Assembly (NCBI GenBank): GCA_040954595.2
Contig: CM082583.2
Location: forward strand, 13,082,001-13,146,000
Reading direction: 5' to 3'
Source of the DNA: Balanoglossus misakiensis
Taxonomy: Eukaryota; Hemichordata
Length of the DNA stretch: 64,000 nucleotides
Shown here: positions 49,671 through 63,100 of the stretch, in pieces
Numbering within the stretch: the first letter of the stretch is position 1
Layout: every line of letters starts with the position of its first letter
The notes under the pieces: model-generated
The model's input: the letters and a program-made list of their open reading frames with translations, nothing else
What the model was told of the DNA's origin: nothing
Database searches by the model: none
Made by a program: the position numbers and the translations under genes

Positions 49671-52403
49671 CAGTTGCCAAGTTGGCATTGTCTTATATCA
49701 TCTCATCTCATCATATTCCATCTTCTAAATCTTGATCAGCTATACAACTGTCCTTGAAAGACAAATATTCCCAGAACGAAAAGTAATCATAATCTACCGT
49801 TGCTCTGTAGTGGCAGCGTGAGACGTATTATTTTCACGACAGAAAGGTCATATTAAAATTGCATTGGTAGTTATTATCACTACTGAATAATTGACTACAA
49901 GCTCATCGCATACAGATTTAGGATATACATTTTCCCTGCAGCGGACTTCATTTTCCAGCTCAGAAAACCCATAACGACTCTATACAAAGCGTCAGTTCCG
50001 TTGACTGTTATCACATTCTAAGGCTAATTTTATCGAAAAAGAAAAAACATTCCTTGAGATAACACTTTATAATGTGATTTTTGCGCAAAACGTCAATGTG
50101 TTTTACAGACTTTAAATGTTAGGTCATGGTCACTCGATGTTGTCGCCATGACGCCAATTTATATCTTTCGCCATATCCCCGTTGAGGGCGAACACGCATG
50201 TGGGATCGGTTGTGCAAATGTTTTTGTTGGTGTTTTTCGTCGATACCACCTGAAAAGTCGGCCTTTTCACAGTCTGATCGGTGCAAAGAATCCCATAAGA
50301 GACCGGTAACCGGATCTTATAATGTGGAAATATGAAATTGTCTGCGTCTTGGTGAAAATATAATCGTCAGTCTCATTTAACGTATGACGCTCTGTCTTGC
50401 AGGATGAGGTGACAAGGAATCTGAAGGATCTTGAAGAAGACAACGCAAGACTTCAAGATTTCATGAAGAAACTGAACGTTTTGATGGAGAAAGTCAAGGT
50501 GATTATCAAGCAATTCTCTTTTGGAGTCAAATGAATTTAGCTGAAGATGTGAAGAATATAATGCAATAGTAGGGTTTGGTTGACGATCGAAAAATACTGA
50601 TCCTTGGCCCTCATACATGTAAGCTAGAATGCGCCTAGGTGTAAAACGTAAGATTTGTTTTCTCTCATTTCAGCACAATGGCGCTCTTATAAAACAGAAT
50701 ATTGTCACTGAATGTGACAATCTGGTGAAAATCATCGAGAAACGGAAGAGAACGATGCTGAGCCAAGTTGACAAGGAACAATATCTGAAAGTGCGAGAAC
50801 TTGAAGGCCAAATGACGTATTGTCGTCGTCTCTTCAGCACTGGGCATTCCGTCATCGTTAGAACAAACAGAGATCTGGAAAATCTATCGATGCCCACATT
50901 TATGAAGGTAAACTGCGCAACCTGTGTGCATGTGATGTGTGTATGTATATACATGCATGCATGCAACAGTATATAGTTTCATTTCCGACACTTTGAAATT
51001 AACAGTGTACCCAAAAATGGTATGGACATGGATTTTTCGAAAGTCTTACTTTGTTCTTATCATTTCTTCTTATTTCTTCTCTCCAACCTGCTGAATGGTG
51101 ATTCTCGTTATGTTACCCAACATGGTAGAAATCGGACACTCTCATTTCTGAGTAAGTACACATAGTTTTATACTCCTTGTCAGGTAGAATTATCCACAGA
51201 AAGTTGAGATTTTCCCCTTTGGATGGAATTAGATTCGTGCATGAGCATGCGGACGCGCTTTACTAGACACATTTCACCTCATTTCTAATAAACACTGCGA
51301 CAATGCGAAACTATGTTTAATATCTTTATTGCGTCAATTCGATCGGATAACTTTCTTTTTGTGATTTTCGCCTGTGCGTTTTTTTTCACCTGTGCAGTAT
51401 TGACTGTGCGATAAGGGACCAACCTGTCTTGAGGCCCGCGGAAGACGACAAGTATGACATCGAAGTGGATCTGACAGAGCAGAGAGAATCGTTGGATAGA
51501 ATGGAACTGAAGGGGAGAGACTCAAGCGAGGATAGAAATAACACGGCTGGCAAGAAAGAAGGAGACTCAAACGAGGATAGAAGTCACACGGCCGGCAAGT
51601 CTGAATCGCGCGGACAGTCACGCGACACACACAAGGGCCAATCTCCCAGAGACTCGAAAGGAGCGACGAAAAGGAAGCCCTTGATTCAAAAGTTGGTGGA
51701 AGAGGACGAAGCCCGGGAGAGGAAAGAGCGACAAACTCGGGGAGGAACACCAAAGACCAGTAAACAAAAAGAACAGAAGAAAACGAAGGGAAAGAAAGAA
51801 ATGAAGAAGGAAGAGTCGATAGAATCGGATGCAATGAACGGGAAAGATGTGACACTCGAACAGGAGGGTGCGAAGCGAGAGGAAAGAAATGAAATGCCAC
51901 CGAAAGAAACTGACAAAGATGAGAATAAACGCAAGGAAGAAGAGAGCACGCCACCAAGTGGTCAGCAAACGACATCGGCACAAGATTTGCAGGACGAGAG
52001 AGGATATGAAGATGAGAAGTTTGAACAGAGTGACCAAGAAGAACCCGAGCAGCCCAAAGAGGAAAAAGTCCAGTCTCAGTCGGAGCCAACGACTGACGAG
52101 AAAGCGATCAAAGATGACGAAGTGCAGAGTTCCATATACGAAGAGATCGAGTCCATTCCCGCGCCGGAGAACGCGAAGAAGTCGTCACGAACGTCGGTGT
52201 CGTCGCTGTCGGCTTCTGAGAAAGAACGGAAAATCTCCGACTCACGGAATAGTGTCGGTGGAAGCAAACGCTCGGTACAGAAAGGAACGGAAGAGGGCGT
52301 GGTTGTGGACGACAATGGGGGAGTCGAACAGATCGCGGAGGAAAGCAACGTTGGTGGCGATGCAGATAGTACTAGTGGAAACACCAAGTCTGCTGACCAA
52401 TAG
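47626..52403 (+). CDS. RING-less TRIM-like coiled-coil protein with a long charged tail (paralogue 2)
   Basis: Exons 47626-47769, 50403-50498, 50674-50907, 51129-51151 and 51398-52403 give about 500 residues. Internal exon lengths (96, 234 and 23 nt) and phases equal those of the neighbour at 42358-44767, and the proteins align (NLKDLEEDNARLQDFMKKLN; IIEKRKRTMLSQVDKEQYLK; MTYCRRLF ... RTNRDLE; KSDTLIS; PAEDDKYDIEVD). It is therefore a tandem duplicate. The first exon, with Kozak-like ccgccATGA, codes 48 basic, Gln-rich residues instead of the RING, yet ends in the same phase 0. The last exon encodes about 335 residues dominated by E, K, D, S and R, with a double SSEDRN/SNEDRS ... TAGK repeat near its start. 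Ubiquitin-ligase activity is not expected; a scaffold or microtubule-binding role is inference from the COS-like segment. Confidence 0.78.
49579..49670 (+). repeat. (GAT)n trinucleotide microsatellite, about 30 copies
   Basis: A perfect 92-bp run of GAT units in the first intron of TRIM-like paralogue 2. Confidence 0.95.
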
Positions 52404-52623
52404 AAATCATTAGCCTATTATTTTATATCGGTTTTACAACTCAGTGTTTCCATGCATTTTCTAGATAAGATGTTTAGTCAACTTGGGACTCGTAATACGT
52501 CCAGCTTCTGTGAGATCTCCATGTGTCTCGTTTCCGTTCCTCTGGAAAAAATCTCTCCTCTACATATCTCTCCTTCTGTCCTACATATAAAGAACCAATT
52601 CCGTCCAACTCACCTCCACCCCA

Positions 52624-52629
52624 AATAAA
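52624..52629 (+). terminator. Likely polyadenylation signal of TRIM-like paralogue 2
   Basis: AATAAA lies 221 bp after the TAG stop codon. A second AATAAA near 52868 is an alternative. Confidence 0.5.
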
Positions 52630-53476
52630 AACGTCAGTAATGATAATTCGCGATAGTTGATTATATCGTATCGTGTCGTGCAGTGAGGCAACGTTCAGAA
52701 TCGGTGTAGAGGCTTTTTACATGACTGTGTAATATAACCTTTGTATAAATTATATCTTGATGTTCAGACACACAAAAAAGCCCAAACCAAAACGAATCAT
52801 CTGTATTGTATATAAAATTAATGTACTTTTACTTTGTGTTACCATGGGATGGTGTATAGCCTTGTTAAATAAATGTCTAAATTGATATGAGTATTTTATC
52901 TGGATTATAGTCATCCGATTAAAATCTTGCCGCGACATATGATGAGTGTGTTCGACTGAGCGTGATGGGTGTGATTTCATTAGGTTTTCCCTGGTAACTT
53001 TGTTTCCCTTATTCGGGAACTTCCCGGGGGAACTTCCCAGGTGTTCAGGATAAAATTGGTGAGCTTGAGCACAGATGAGAAGACACCAGGATACAAGGTG
53101 GGCTGAAACTTAGAAAGATAGCAGTTGATCACACTTTTCATTGAGCAAGCATTAAACAATGTCGATAGAAATTGGGGCATGTTGGTCGCGTAAAATTGGC
53201 CGATCTTCCCGGCCTTTGTGAAAGGTGACCCCCCCCCCCCCCCTGGAATTCGACGGGAAATATGGAGTGAGTTGCGCCCTGCTATGACCGCAATGAATTT
53301 TCAAGGTATTCTAGCACGCCTGTTGCTTCTAGTCCTAGCTCCTGTCGAATTTTCAAAAGTAGAAAAACTCGTGCTGAGTGGAGATACAGTCAGACACAGG
53401 TGATACTGCAGATGATGAGGTGAGCTCCAGCTATGTACGCCACCTACGACAAAATTCGGAAATTAATTCCCAGCAT
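52630..53476. other. Spacer upstream of RPS17
   Basis: No exon was seen. A C15 run is at 53229-53243. The last hundred bases before 53477 should be the RPS17 core promoter. Confidence 0.5.
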
Positions 53477-53511
53477 CCTTTTCGTCCTCTTTGCCGTAAG
53501 ACGATTTCAAA
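53477..53511 (+). promoter_or_regulatory. RPS17 5' leader with a terminal oligopyrimidine (TOP)-like tract
   Basis: The sequence ccttttcgtcctctttgcc stands about 20 bp before the ATG at 53512. A pyrimidine-rich transcript start is the hallmark of ribosomal protein genes and puts translation under TOR/LARP1 control. The exact start site is not determined. Confidence 0.55.
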
Positions 53512-54955
<1,444 letters not shown>

Positions 54956-56995
54956 TCACTTTTGTATTTACCATCATTCAGCAGTCATGTAATGTATTTT
55001 CGAGGGGACCGAAAGAAGTAAAGCAAGTCCATTCAGTGAAAAAAAAAAATTGTTGTGATTCGTGTTTCATTGTGAGTAGTTGGCAAACAGTTTGTGGTCA
55101 CTGTGAACCAATGTTACTTTCTCGGTTCTGTGTAAAAAGGTAAAGGGACAGATTTATACAATCACACTACATACTAATATGCAAAATCAAGGGAGCATAG
55201 AAATTCAGTTAATTAGCAATCAAAAGCTTGAGGCATTCTTGGACATGTCATATTACCTCCTTATTGGTGGGTGGTAACATGAGCCCAGGTGGTAGATGTC
55301 CAGGCAGAAGCCATCCTGATACCATGTTAACTTTTCGCTGTGCCTCACTGAATGTTGGAATCTAAATTTTAAAAAAGCTTATACAGCTGACATTGGTGAC
55401 GTAGACTTCTCCAAGTAGCCTTTTGACCAGGTCTGAAATATACACACTCACACAATGCCTTGGCTAACAACTTTTAAAAGAAAGTCCCAGTCGGAACAAC
55501 ACAATGCTACCTGTATTCACCATAATGGAATTCCGAGAATTGCCGGCATTCATTGTAATAGGGCAGCGTTCAATATGTGCTACTCTGCAAGCAGTGTGGT
55601 GTAGAACTTTTCACTTGAGAAGTGGTGTGGCCGAGTCTTTCAGGAATGAGGAATTCAAAGAGCATTAAGAAGTCAAATGAAAATGTTAACAAAAATGTAT
55701 GTTGCAACCCATGGTGCAGGAATACATAGCGACAATTTGTAGGTATTTTTTCTATTCATGTATACATTTATAAAACGTACTACTGATTTGATGGATGTAC
55801 GGTTGGTTCGTGACGCGTGGGTTGGGGGTTCATTGCTGTTGAAAAGGGCGCCATCTACAGGCCACAGGGGTGCAATGAACATGTCTGTCATAGCGCACAT
55901 CGCATCCAGGTCGTGATAAAGTTGGGGAAGCCCGGCCCAGTCAATTTTTAGTGGAAAATCTAAATATACATCATTACATGCTAGCAAGGAAGTTATATTT
56001 ACACCAGTTAATCCGTCTGTACAGGGTTGCTGCTGAAATCGAAGTCCAATCATTGTCAATGATTTTGTTTTTCTGGAACTATTCTTCATCCGCTGCTATG
56101 CGACTTACTAACTTTTCGACTTTTTCGACTTACTAACTTTTCGTTTTCACTTCCGATTATAATAATGTACAAGAAAGTTTAATGGTAGAATTCTTATAAT
56201 ATTAAATATGTAATATGCAGTGACATGTCTTTCAAATGTTTCTTATTATCGAATAATTTTTCCATTGTCATGTCAATTTTGTTTTCGTCGCATGAGATCA
56301 GTAGGTCCTATTAGTAAATTAAAAATCACGCTTCATCGGATCGTCCCGACTCGGGGGAACTTCCGAATTAATCTCGTTTGAGCAGCGAAAATAACGTCAT
56401 CCTACACAAACGCACGGAAACCACTTGTGAAGACCACGCACCCCACTGTCTGCCCATCGCAGTTTTCGTTGTCTTCGATTCCCCAAAGTTCCTGCGAGCT
56501 GTGATGACATCGGCGAATTTTTTTCCAGAATCAACATTATTGGCAAATGCATCATATTTTCTCTACTTTGATTCCATGACAGTGAAAATGGGTAATTTGT
56601 AACTGCCTAATAAATTATTTCAAATTATATTATTATTGAAATATTTTACTAAAAGAACAGTTTTGTTTTGAAAGCGGGTGACGAATGAGAGTGAAAAGAT
56701 TGGTAGCACGTCATTCATTACGTAGGTTTTATTGTTTTCGCGTCACATGCATCATTTTTCCTCCTGAGTGATATTAATCTCGTCAGCGGAGAAAATTAAA
56801 ACAGCGCTGCCTACGCTATTTGCGTGACAAGACGTAGGGAAGTACGCGTTTACTTTTTACCTTATTCCCCGGCTGCTGATGTCATATTTACTTTTGGCCT
56901 TCCCGGGTATAGCCCTGTTGAACTGCTATGAATCATGGGACTTCCGAAACACCAATTGGTAATGGGTAGAGTACGATCATCATGTAGCCTCCAAA
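54956..56995. other. RPS17 3' end and ELL upstream region
   Basis: No canonical AATAAA was noticed soon after the RPS17 stop, so its poly(A) signal is probably a variant. The rest holds no supported exon. The last few hundred bases before 56996 should contain the ELL promoter. Confidence 0.45.
56101..56143 (+). repeat. Short tandem duplication, 25-bp period
   Basis: The 18-mer cgacttactaacttttcg occurs twice (56101-56118 and 56126-56143), separated by seven bases. Confidence 0.85.
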
Positions 56996-57127
56996 ATGGC
57001 GGCGCTGGCTGAAGGCGAACAATATGGTTTGTCCTCTAGCAGCCTCGCTGGTCCCGGCAAGACCGTGTTATTATTGAAATTGACGGACTCATCACTTCGG
57101 GCAATAGAGGGATATCAGAAGCTGAAG
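56996..57127 (+). CDS. ELL: RNA polymerase II elongation factor ELL, first coding exon (partial gene)
   Basis: ELL proteins raise the elongation rate of RNA polymerase II and act in the super elongation and little elongation complexes. The exon starts with an ATG in CAAAATGGCGGC and reads MAALAEGEQYGLSSS, then KTVLLLKLTDSSLRAIEGYQ, ending LK before the donor gtaggt (phase 0). Human ELL and ELL2 begin with the same pattern: MAA, an E/R-rich stretch, YGLS, then (V/L)KLT(D/E)(S/T)(A)(L/I)RA, and also split soon after the Y of the (S/T)Y segment. Forty-four codons are seen; the rest, including the C-terminal occludin-homology domain, lies right of the window. Confidence 0.87.
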
Positions 57128-60100
57128 GTAGGTTTGTGAAATTCGCCAGGACTAACAAGTTTCGGGCTATTTTCCGTCACCATGTGTGGTAAATAGACTG
57201 GTCATACTGGCTTCCCCGATCACCGAATCGTCTGGCTGAAGCCTTTTGGTCACGTAGGACCCCCTCCCGTTAAGATGGGAAATTCGACTTTCTTCTGCTA
57301 TGTCATACCATCACCCTTTCACGCATATTATTCAAGAACAGCACGAATTCAGCATTTAAAGAAATTTTCAACGTGATTTGGAATTTTGAGGGTGAAAATA
57401 TTGTGAATGGCGTTCGATATAATCAACGGGCTTCCTACCAAGAAGTCGTACTGTACCTACAGGTCGGAAATGGTCCATATGCTTTGGATTCCCTTATTCC
57501 TAGAAAGACTTGAACTTTAACTGGTGACGTTCTGTTCTTTTTAAATCCAAAGTTGAATTGTATTTATCGGTGGCTAAATGCAAAATAACCGGCCCTGATA
57601 CAGCCTTGTACTTTGGTCACATATTGGCCATGATTTAGATTTCTTCTCAAGTTAAACAATGTATGCTGGCCAAAGTGTCTCGGAATATTTATTAGGAGTA
57701 ACGACAAAAGATATTTAGGATGTTTTCTTGTCCTCTACTGTTAATTCACTTAAACTTTTGACTTCATATAATATTCTCCACGTTTCATCCATTTCAAAGC
57801 TGTCATCAGCTGACAATGGAATTGCTGACTTCAGCTGTTTGACAATATGGGAGAATATAAATATAGAAACTATTGATATGGGCAAGTATGATAAGATATT
57901 GACTGTAGGGAATCAGATGATAACATTCCCCCCTCACTCCCCAAAAAGAGGGCAAAATAAAGTAACACTTAACAGCAAATGAGAGTATAAAACAGTTTTA
58001 CATCTAACGATTGTGTTGTGGCGTTTAGAGGGGCTGTGATACTAACAGCTGGTTAATTCGAGTACACAGGCTGTTGAAGTGAAAACATTCGCAACTCAGA
58101 AAAACACCCAAAAGCAGTTTTTTTTTTTTTAATTCGTGGCAGGGTAATAAGTACCTTTAATTAAAGTATAACTGTGTTCTGGCCTGTAAAATATATTTTC
58201 AACTTTTTTGTTGTAATAAACTAATATATCCAGAATTGGTGCTCACAGTTCTGGTACAGTGTAGTTTACAAAACATCTGGCCGAATTTTTATGGTAATTA
58301 TATATGAATTAACTTTGGTAAAACTGTCATATCCAAGTAGATCTTGAATATTTACCAAACAACATGTAGCCTACCAGGCAAAGCAAGAGTTGAAGTTTCT
58401 TCCTAATTCCTAGAAACCCATTTAAACTTCGAATGCTTGCTTGGGTATGTAAAACAGTTGAAATATGTCAGCTGTGTGTCTGGGTGGACCTTATTTGCCT
58501 ATCTAAATTTCCATTTTAGGGAGCATGTATAACACAAGCCAAATAAAGTGAATTTTGTGTGGATTTTTGCGTACCAGTGTCACACAGTTCCTACTTCAAT
58601 TTAATTTTTGTTCTGTGGACTTTTTTCAATCTGCTTCACAGGAAGCAAAGTAAATGCTGATTAGCAGCTAAAATTCCTGTATAAAAAAAAATACTGGTGA
58701 AAATGTAGCTGCTTAGTGTAAGCAAGAAAAGGTTAAGTACCATTATAGTGCAGATTATCCAGTTAGTAACAAAAAGGTGCTGACACACTGTAACTTTTGC
58801 AAGCTTTCTCTATATTGTGTGAAAAATATATAATGTGCCATTTATTAAAGTAACAGCCATCTCGAGAAAACTGCCACACTTTATGCACTGTTTCTCCCAG
58901 GGTTTTGATAGTTCTCATATGTACAAAATAGTGGTAGTCACAGTATTTCGTGCTCATAGGATTAGTTTGATAAACCGCGTAAGGATAAATGGTAACAGAA
59001 GGTATGAAGTGGGAAACCGTTTTACACATGAAAGCATAGACTTTTAGTAAACCAGGAAGTAGTCAATAGATGTATTATGAACAGAAATTACATGAAACGA
59101 GAACAATGTATGGTCATATCAGTCGAGTGCCCGTTAGATATTACTAGTCCGGAAAGACCCTTTAATCTACTTTATTGCTTAGAATGAAAATTAAAAACTT
59201 AATACCTGTATTAAAATGAATAATTTAGTAGTTCTGTTCTTCGGCAATTATGTTTAAGGGATAAACAAGTATAGCCATGCATGAATGTAGGCACTTTATT
59301 AAATAAGGTAGTACACACCTTTGGGAGAGTTCCAGCCAAAAGTTACAGATAGTGAACCTTTAATTAAAGAAGTTTTCATCCAAATATTGCAGAATTCATT
59401 AATAATTTATTGTGTAGTATACATGTAGTCTTTATATGTGAATTGTTTTTTTAATGTTAATGTAATTGTGCATTGAAAGCTTTTGCTCTATTAAAACAAT
59501 TTTATTGATTAAAAATCAGGAAAACAATGTACATAGGTTGGTACTGTAGGCATCAGTGAAGTGAACCCTTAATATTAGTATGGCCACATAGGATTAAGAA
59601 TTATCATCATCTCAGGTTGATTGACTTCAATAATCAAAGTTAAATATTTCATCCTTGTAATACAGGGTAAATTGCTTGTTAACAATTGAAGCGTGGTGTA
59701 TAGCTGTTAATTTTTTTTACAGTGGCTGTGCAATTGGTTTTATAATAACGATTGCCATTCAATTGTAACAGGCTTTTCCTTTAGAGAGGCACGTTTGCCT
59801 CGTGGGTCTTATCTCACAATAAAAATGGATAACTTAATGTGGAAAACTAAAATATGAAAAGATGAGCTGCTGAGTTTAAGCAGGGCTCTTTTTACATAAC
59901 AGTCAATTTTTTCTTCTGCTATTGATGTGCTAATTGACTATTGAGCTTTTCAGAAATTGCTGGGAAGAGCATTATGTAATTTCCTAAATGTTATTATGTA
60001 ATTTTCAGCGCAAGTCAACCCTGATGTATTTCTCTGTGTCAACACACTGACTGGACATGTTTCATTTCAGAGGTGAATGTTTACCCTGACGAGTATTTGT

Positions 60101-63100
60101 GATTGTATCCAATTGGAATCTAGACAATGCCTTTCAAAGCATGTTCACTCTAAGTAATTAAAGTTCAGAGTTTACCTTCTATTGGGTGACACTGAAAGTT
60201 TGCCTGTCTTGAAACCAACTTGCAGACAGACAGATGCACACCAGGTGTGTAGGTGGTGATAACCAGGTAATTTCAAACCTTCCTGAAGCAATATAGGTTA
60301 GCCAGCTGTCAAAATGTGGTGTATGTTTTGGTAGAGACACAGAGAGTATATTACATTCAATGTAGGTTTGTTTTTTTTGCCCAGTACCACACATGATCTG
60401 TAAGGTGTATTTTATTCCTGTCATTTTTAATACTGAGTGTGGACATGGTGGGCTTGATTGAAACGCTGAAAATAATTCCCTGGAGACTGTTTTAGCCAGC
60501 CCCGTTTTTGATTTCTACTGGTAGTAAGATACTATGCCAGGGTGTGGTACCGGTAATAACTGAGTTCACCCAACACTCACAGCCCATTGACCACAGTCTG
60601 TAAGTAAGGAGTAGCTCATGTTTTGTATCATTATGTGTTTATTGTACATTTTGAAGTTGTCTGTGTTATGCATTGGCACGGTTACTGGTATCTGTGACAT
60701 TATACAATAGGGTATATTTTATTTCCACATCATAGCTATGGCAATTAATAAAACAGTTGTGACAAACATACCTAGTAAGTAATATCAATTGTCATGTTTT
60801 ATAGAAAAAAATAAACAGGTTTGGAAAACAAGACCAAAAACTAATTTTAAACTTCTTTGTGTGGTGCTCTGGGACAAACTAGAAGTGCTGGTACTCATAA
60901 ATTTGAGTTGACCAACGTATTAACTTATAATGTAATATTCCATATTCCAAGGGTCTGAGTTATCTTTTGGCATCTTTTCTCAGTAACAGCTATGGTTTAG
61001 CAGGCATGCAGCTTGTGTGATGCAGTTCTTTATATTACAACTCACAGGAACCTGTCAATTTGTAGAGCTGTATGGCGAGTGATTGATGACGTCTGTCGGA
61101 TCAAAGAAAATTTCCTGTAGAAAATGTGATTAGGTCACATCAAGAGAATTCATTTCTATGTGTGATATTGTAATTATGAAATTCTATAGCAGAAGTCATC
61201 CCAAACTGTCCACAGTAGTTGTTTTAACATCCGGGGACCTGTAATCCAAAACTGCCTTTCATTGAGTTCAGCTCTTTCTTACTCTGGTCTTGTATGTGAA
61301 TTGTTTTTAGAGTTGTCCTATTTCTCAGCAGGATGTTAACTAAATTAATTCACTTTCCAGTTAATGTTTTAATGAGAAAACCAGTATTGTGAAATACATG
61401 ATAGATGCATATCTCAGATATTTTGCAATGAAAGGATAGTGCATAACAAAAAGCATCATCAGTTTGTGCTCAACAATGAACTGTATATTAATTGAAGTGT
61501 AATTAGACTAAAAATAAAATTGATTGTATGTTAAAGGGGCCTTACTTTCTGTGACTAGAATGAGAGTGATGGTTTGATATTAGCAATTCCGTGTCACAAC
61601 ATGCTTTCTTACAGAACAATTGTTGAACATTTAGAGTGGCCTGCAATGAATTATCCATCTTTTGACAAAGCATATGGTGTGATCATTTCCAGGCTTCCAA
61701 AAACATTTGCTGGTACATGCATCATTAGCGTCTTAAAATGAATTGTCATTAAAAATGGATTTGATCTGTTGCAGATCTTTGAAATCTTTGAGAATTTTTA
61801 GTAACACCCAGCATGCACCACTGAAATCCGACTGATCCTTTCATTAACTCTCATCCCATCATGCTTTGTTGCAACAGTCCCAAAGGCCAGAAACTAGCAT
61901 TTGGAAAAAAAATGTTGCTCTTTTGGAGTAAAAAAAATAACTCCAAGCAGATGGAATGTGCATGATTGCATTTTTTATGGCAAGAATGTATTTGTCTGTA
62001 GGTAAGGATGTCTGTTGATGAGTCATAATATGAAGCTTCTCACAGGTGGGATGGGATGGGATGATGTGATTTTGAATGAGGAAATGGATAGTTATCCTCT
62101 CTGCGTAGGTTGTTATACACATTTAATGTACATGTACCTTGACATTTGTCTGCTTCCGTGTGTTGATACATTTTACCAGTTATAAAAATAGGACAGTGAA
62201 GACTCTAGGTGATCATTTGGGTTTTCATGTTTTATTTTTACCCAACATCACCTTAACAATTACGTTACAAATCAAGCTTCACTCTCTGATTTGCTAACTC
62301 TGGGGTGGCCCAGTGTCAGCTAATTGCATTGTTTCTGTATTTGTTTGCTAGTAAGATGTTACAATGAGGTGCTAAATTTGTCAGCCAGATTGTGCATGGG
62401 TTAGCCCTGAGCTGACCCAGTCAGAAACTAACTTCTGATCTGTACTGTAGAGATCAGTGGGTAATAATGAAACATGTAAGAATTGAAAATTGAAGAATGA
62501 TCGCAGTCCACTGTGTTAGCGTTGCATGTCCGCTTTTTTGTACCTCAAATTGGATCACATGAACTGTGCTTCTGACCTATAGATTTATTCTTAGATCAGT
62601 AGTCAACTGCCTCCAGCTCACATATTCAGTCAGACCTGGAAAAATCTTACTGAACTCTATAATATTTAACGGCACGAAACATGTTAGGAAGTATATCGTT
62701 CACAGTCACTTTCCCTGAAAATTTAAAAACAAATTAATTTTATGTATTCTCAATTTATTTGCCATGGAGTGTCAGTTTGGCATTTTGAACAGAAATGCGG
62801 TCATTTGCTGTGGACTTCTTTCATTGGAAATAGTTAAAACTCCATTATTCACATGAAGAGGCACAATACAGAAGGATAGCCTTGGGGGAGTTACGGAGAA
62901 ACAGGAAGTGGAAATTGATGGGTTGTGATACGCACCGTATTTTATCAAGGTGATCTGTCCTCTGTGTTCAATTAAAAATCATGTCATCAGAATTCGAATG
63001 ATTACCGGTATCTTTTAATCGCTCTGATTGTAAATGATGTCAACTCTGTTTTCATGAATATGCAAATAGGCATTGACTGAAAATTTGGACAACAGTTAGT

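Noticed and set aside
51334-52089. Minus-strand frame of 251 codons, S/L/F-rich
   Set aside because: It is the antisense shadow of the purine-rich charged tail of TRIM-like copy 2.
55673-56089. Minus-strand frame of 138 codons
   Set aside because: No family similarity and no splice context. Composition is not clearly coding, and the frame ends in AT-rich sequence. Possibly an exon, but unsupported.
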